DNA of 64,000 nt, taken from Piliocolobus tephrosceles. Taxonomy: Eukaryota > Chordata > Mammalia > Primates > Cercopithecidae. Position 1 is the first letter of the stretch, and each line of letters opens with the position of its first letter. Shown piece after piece: positions 60,533-64,000 of this stretch. The stretch is taken from NCBI RefSeq assembly GCF_002776525.5, contig NC_045441.1:90853298-90917297 (forward strand), in the 5' to 3' direction. The notes beneath the pieces are model-generated. The model was not told where the DNA came from. It did not search any database and worked only from the letters and a program-made list of their open reading frames with translations. Both the position numbers and the translations under genes were made by a program.

Positions 60533-60725
60533 ATGGACAACAGTGGGAAAGAGGTTGCACAGTCCTGGCATTAAGCACCGTATACAAACTCCCAGACCTT
60601 TTACAAGCAAGCTTCCCTTCCACTTCACCCAGCTTTCTCTCCTTCTTTGCCGTTGTCATATTTTGGAACTAAATTCAGTTATGCGTACTGCCACCTTCTC
60701 CAATCCCACACCTGGACCAAGTTAG
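60533..60725 (+). CDS. Candidate last coding exon of the cadherin-related gene
   Basis: The acceptor TCTTTTTCTAG/ATGGAC is good. Two readings are possible. Joined directly to the exon at 58305 (phase 2), it codes Arg, then WTTVGKRLHSPGIKH and on for 63 codons to TAG at 60723-60725. Joined through the 59535 exon (phase 0), it codes MDNSGKEVAQSWH and stops at TAA 60572-60574, with the rest as 3'UTR. I slightly prefer the second, because the peptide after about codon 30 of the long reading looks like composition noise. No AATAAA occurs close downstream; the nearest seen is near 62617. Confidence 0.45.
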
Positions 60726-61541
60726 ATATATCTATAGAAACTCACACATGCTTCATAATTGCATTTATCAAACCATATTAATATACATTATGCACATACT
60801 ATATATGTACATACATATGTGTGTATATGTGTTTCCTATCATACTATTCCTTTCACTTCTTGCACTAATTTTTTTTTTTTTTTACCTTTGAAGGACACTG
60901 CTGTGGAGGTGTTCATACTTGCACACACATCCCAATGTCACAGAGTCTAAAGATGGAATAAGTGACTTACTTATTCCCCATTTCATCCTCTTCTGGAATA
61001 TGTCTCTTTCTTCCTTCACAAATTGCTGCCTTTTGAGGTATCTATCATCAGATTTTAACAGCCATTAATTGCTATTACTGTTATCCTCAAAATCATCAAT
61101 AACTTTAATTTCTGGCTCACAGGATTTTTTCACTACTACTTTTCCTGCCATGTGTCTTTGTCATGTTGAACCTCCACAAAAGCTACCAACCAATATAATA
61201 GCCGATCAGTTCTTTTAACTCCTTTGTTCCTACTCTTTGGTCCTTCTCCCTGTTCCAAACATCCATTTGCATGGTCTCACTCAAGACTTTGTCATCATCA
61301 GTAATTGCAACATTGTCAACAAATCTAGATTACAAAGGACCCCATTCTCTATTACCCAACTTAATCCAAAATATTTCTGTGCTTATTTAAGGATCTAAGC
61401 TGATGACCCTATTACTTTTTCTTTATCCATTACTTCTTTCAGTGTCACCTTTCTTACATGGTTTGGATTCCATTGTCCAGCACAATTACTCTCTTTGCAA
61501 ACAACTCCTTTGTCCCAACAGCCTCCTTAAAACTTAAGAAA
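60726..61541. other. Unassigned T/C-rich sequence, possible 3'UTR
   Basis: No ORF of merit. It includes a T16 run at about 60868-60884. It could be 3'UTR of the cadherin-related gene or flank. Confidence 0.4.
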
Positions 61542-61828
61542 GGCCGGGCGCGGTGGCTCAAGCCTGTAATCCCAGCACTTTGGGAGGCCGAGACGGGCGG
61601 ATCACGAGGTCAGGAGATCGAGACCATCCTGGCTCACACTGTGAAACCCCGTCTCTACTAAAAAATACAAAAAACTAGCCGGGCGAGGTGGCGGGCGCCT
61701 GTAGTCCCAGCTACTCCGGAGGCTGAGGCAGGAGAATGGCGTAAACCTGGGAGGCGGAGCTTGCAGTGAGCTGAGATCGGGCCACTGCACTCCAGCCTGG
61801 GCGACAGAGCGAGACTCCGTCTCAAAAA
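61542..61828 (+). mobile_element. Young AluY of Old World monkey type, sense
   Basis: A nearly undamaged full-length Alu. The target-site duplication AAAACTTAAGAAA is exact at 61529-61541 and 61829-61841. It carries GCTCAAGCC, GAGACGGGCGG, AAAAAACTAGCCGGGCGAGG and GGCGTAAACC instead of the common ape/human AluY bases. I associate these changes with cercopithecid AluY lineages. The tail is short. Confidence 0.95.
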
Positions 61829-61841
61829 AAAACTTAAGAAA

Positions 61842-63494
61842 AAATTCTCAATCCTGATGAAATCCAACTAGGTGCAGTCTGCTCTATGACTGCACCTAAG
61901 CAGCAGTGTGTGTTCCTGTTGAAAATAACATGGTTATGCCTTCTGAACTCATTTCATATTGATGACCATGCCTTCAAATGGCAGCTCAATACAGACACAC
62001 CTAACCTTACATCCTTCATAAATTCACTTTACCCCTTACAGTAATAACAATTTCACAGCTTTCTAACACTTCCATCTCTTCTCACTCTAATCTGTGGTAT
62101 CTCCACACATTTCCTAAACAAAAAAGACACAGCTGGCTTCACAAACTCTCCCTGACTCCTAAAACCAACTCTACAAACATGTCTGCATCAGTACTACAAA
62201 GCCTGACCTTTCTCATTCCAGAAGACTCCTTGCTCCTTTCTAAGGTTGTTCTCTCTGGTTATGCTTTGGGTACCCATCCCTCTGGTCTTCTCACAGAAAA
62301 TTCTACTCTCTCTACTGGATTATTCACATTGCCTGACATGACTTAAAATATTCTACTTTCAAAATACCTTCTCTGTCCCATTCCTTCCTTCAGCAACCAA
62401 CCCATTTCTGTTATTTTTGTAGCAAATACCCTTTAAAAGAATTGTCTAGGCTAGTTATATACAATTTGTTTTGCCTTCTAATAGCTATTCATCCCACTCC
62501 AAAGGGGGTTGTGCTCCAACATTTCATTGAAAAGACCTTATCCATATATGCAATGGCCTACAATTTAGGGGAGATGTGGCCCAAGCCTGATTTCTCTAAA
62601 TCTATTTTTATGGAGTCAATAAAAAGGTAACAGTGCACATGTTTCTTAGCTGCCCTGGAGACATAGTATAATAGTGACGAGTGTCTTGGATATGGCTTGG
62701 GTAAAGCTTTAATATCAAAAAGTAAATTGCTATGAAACTATAAGGAAGCATCCTTTATGTTATAAGTGTATTTACTTAAAACATGAGTAATGGGAGTAAA
62801 CAAGACAATCATTTGGATCAGTTGTCAGATTTCTTGTTATGTAAATGATTCTAGTATAGTGGGCCTGTGAATATCAAAGTGGTAATCCTATTAGGAATTG
62901 TAAAGTCATTGATAATGTCAGCCTCTCTATATAGGAATACAAATTTAAAATGGAATAATAATTGTAAAGTATTTCCTCTAGCCATGAATAGTTCGTGATG
63001 GATGCACAACTGACCCTGGTAAGAAGCACATTCACATTATAATATCAATGTTCTTATGTCTAAAAAAGTATCCCCAAAGCATGGAAAAAGTTTCACCATA
63101 CTGAGAGAAGAATTATGGTGTGATTAATTAATGTATTGTTCAGTTTTAGTTACATGAAAGATGCCTAATTAAAGGAATTATAAATACTTTTGTTTAAAGG
63201 TCTAATAAGTTCTACTATTCAAAAATTCATTATTTAATTTTTCTTAATCATAATAATTCATAACTTCTTTAAATAGTTTTTCTTGAAACTGTATTCTGAA
63301 AGTTCACAAACCCCCTCCTAAGTAGATTTAACTGCATTCTGTTATCTCCCATTAATCTCCATTACCACTTGAATAGCTGTTATTAATCACTTTTGCCTGC
63401 CAAGGCAGTAGGCTCCTAATTGACCTCAGGGTTTCTGTTCTACATTTTCTTAAAAAGCTTCAAATAGTGCCTACACTGCTCCTATATAATGACA
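61842..63494. other. Unassigned sequence
   Basis: A T/C-rich part up to about 62430, then AT-rich sequence. A perfect short inverted repeat, GGTGCAGTC...GACTGCACC, lies at about 61871-61898. No gene is supported; a 62-codon frame at 62442 has no motif. Confidence 0.45.
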
Positions 63495-63640
63495 CAAAAT
63501 ATTTATGAGCCACACTGTGTGAGTAGGTGCTAAGTGCCCATGAGCAAAAAGCACCCTAACATGTAATACTCATGAAACCATGAGGAGGAAGGTAATATTC
63601 CAATTTTTACCTATAAGAAAATAGATAGTTGGGCCAACTT
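63495..63640 (-). repeat. MIR-like element, antisense
   Basis: TATTTATGAGCCACACTGTG, AGGTGCTAAGTGCCC and GAAGGTAATATTCCAATTTTTAC follow the MIR reverse complement. Confidence 0.6.
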
Positions 63641-64000
63641 CCCATTGCCCAAATTCCAAATTCTTAGCTAATGAAAACAAGCATATTCTTTATTATCCCT
63701 AAGACCTATACAATCCCAGACATGTTAATCCTGGGAATATAGCACCATTTGTAGCTTACAAAGCTTATCACAATGCCATGCCTTTATTATTTTGCATAGG
63801 ACTTTATTGCATATATTCTCTTTATATCGTCTCTGACCTCTTTCACTCTTCTTTAAATAGCTAACTTCTACTTGCAAAACAAGGTACCTCAGACATCACA
63901 TCCCCCGTATAACCTTACTTGAATGGGCGTGTCTCCACTGTACTCCTCAAACACTTATCACCATCTGTAATATCATTGGCCTCTTTGTCATTCTTACTGT

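Larger units (their letters stand above)
39873..60725 (+). other. 3' part of a cadherin-related membrane protein gene
   Basis: Five exons (39873, 40194, 56406, 58305, 60533) and one further candidate (59535) are collinear on the plus strand. Each is bounded by AG/GT. Phases are 0 to 1, 1 to 0, 0 to 0 across a 16-kb intron, then 2, and no stop appears in the joined frame until the tail. The order of features is the last cadherin repeat, a Thr-rich stalk, a transmembrane helix and a short tail, which is what the end of a cadherin gene should look like. Upstream exons for the signal peptide and earlier repeats must lie before 39873, and I did not find them with confidence. The family resembles the CDHR (cadherin-related) group. 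I cannot say which member. It could be functional or a recently dead copy. Confidence 0.75.

Noticed and set aside
60454..60672. 72-codon frame overlapping the last cadherin exon in another phase
   Set aside because: It ignores the strong TTTCTAG acceptor at 60532 and gives a peptide without motif; the exon reading in phase with upstream exons is better.

Overview
This is primate genomic DNA, most likely from an Old World monkey. It is AT-rich, packed with Alu, L1, MIR, MaLR and ERV sequence, and has no bacterial-type gene organisation. The species clue is the youngest Alu (61542-61828). At several positions it carries variants I associate with cercopithecid AluY: GCTCAAGCC, GAGACGGGC, AACTAGCC, GCGAGGTGG and GGCGTAAACC. 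Ten N's inside a (TCTA)n array mark a draft-assembly gap.

Left part (1-39.8 kb). An antisense L1PA element (5' end near 3875, 3' end outside the window) covers the first 3.9 kb. It adjoins a chimeric Alu whose middle has been replaced by HERV9/LTR12-type sequence. Next come a full-length antisense LTR12 and a second antisense ERV1-like LTR interrupted by an Alu. The rest is intergenic or intronic DNA with Alus (11.4, 14.1, 14.9, 37.7 kb), an old sense L1 (15.9-18.5 kb), a GC-richer antisense LTR (19.2-20.0 kb), a MLT2-like LTR with a TCTA microsatellite (23.4-24.0 kb), antisense L1s (24.7-26.4 and 36.0 kb), degraded L1M sequence (26.9-31.0 kb) and MIRs.

Right part (39.8-64 kb). The only protein-coding signal I can support is the 3' end of a plus-strand cadherin-related gene. 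Exons at 39873-40014 and 40194-40447 encode a membrane-proximal cadherin repeat followed by a Thr-rich stalk. An exon at 56406-56536 encodes a transmembrane helix, and exons at 58305-58397, possibly 59535-59583, and 60533 onward encode a cytoplasmic tail. Splice phases agree at every junction and no stop codon interrupts the chain before the tail. The introns hold a complete antisense THE1 provirus (44118-46695, itself carrying an Alu), two MLT1/MST-type LTRs, MIRs, an L2-like stretch with a 300-codon antisense ORF, and an AluS.

The gene would give a type I membrane protein: extracellular cadherin repeats (mostly upstream of this window), an O-glycosylation-prone stalk, one transmembrane segment and a short Cys/His-rich tail. 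I do not recognise it as a specific named gene, so no symbol is given. No tRNA, rRNA, CRISPR or other RNA gene was recognised. Repeat family names rest on remembered consensus sequences and were not checked against a library.
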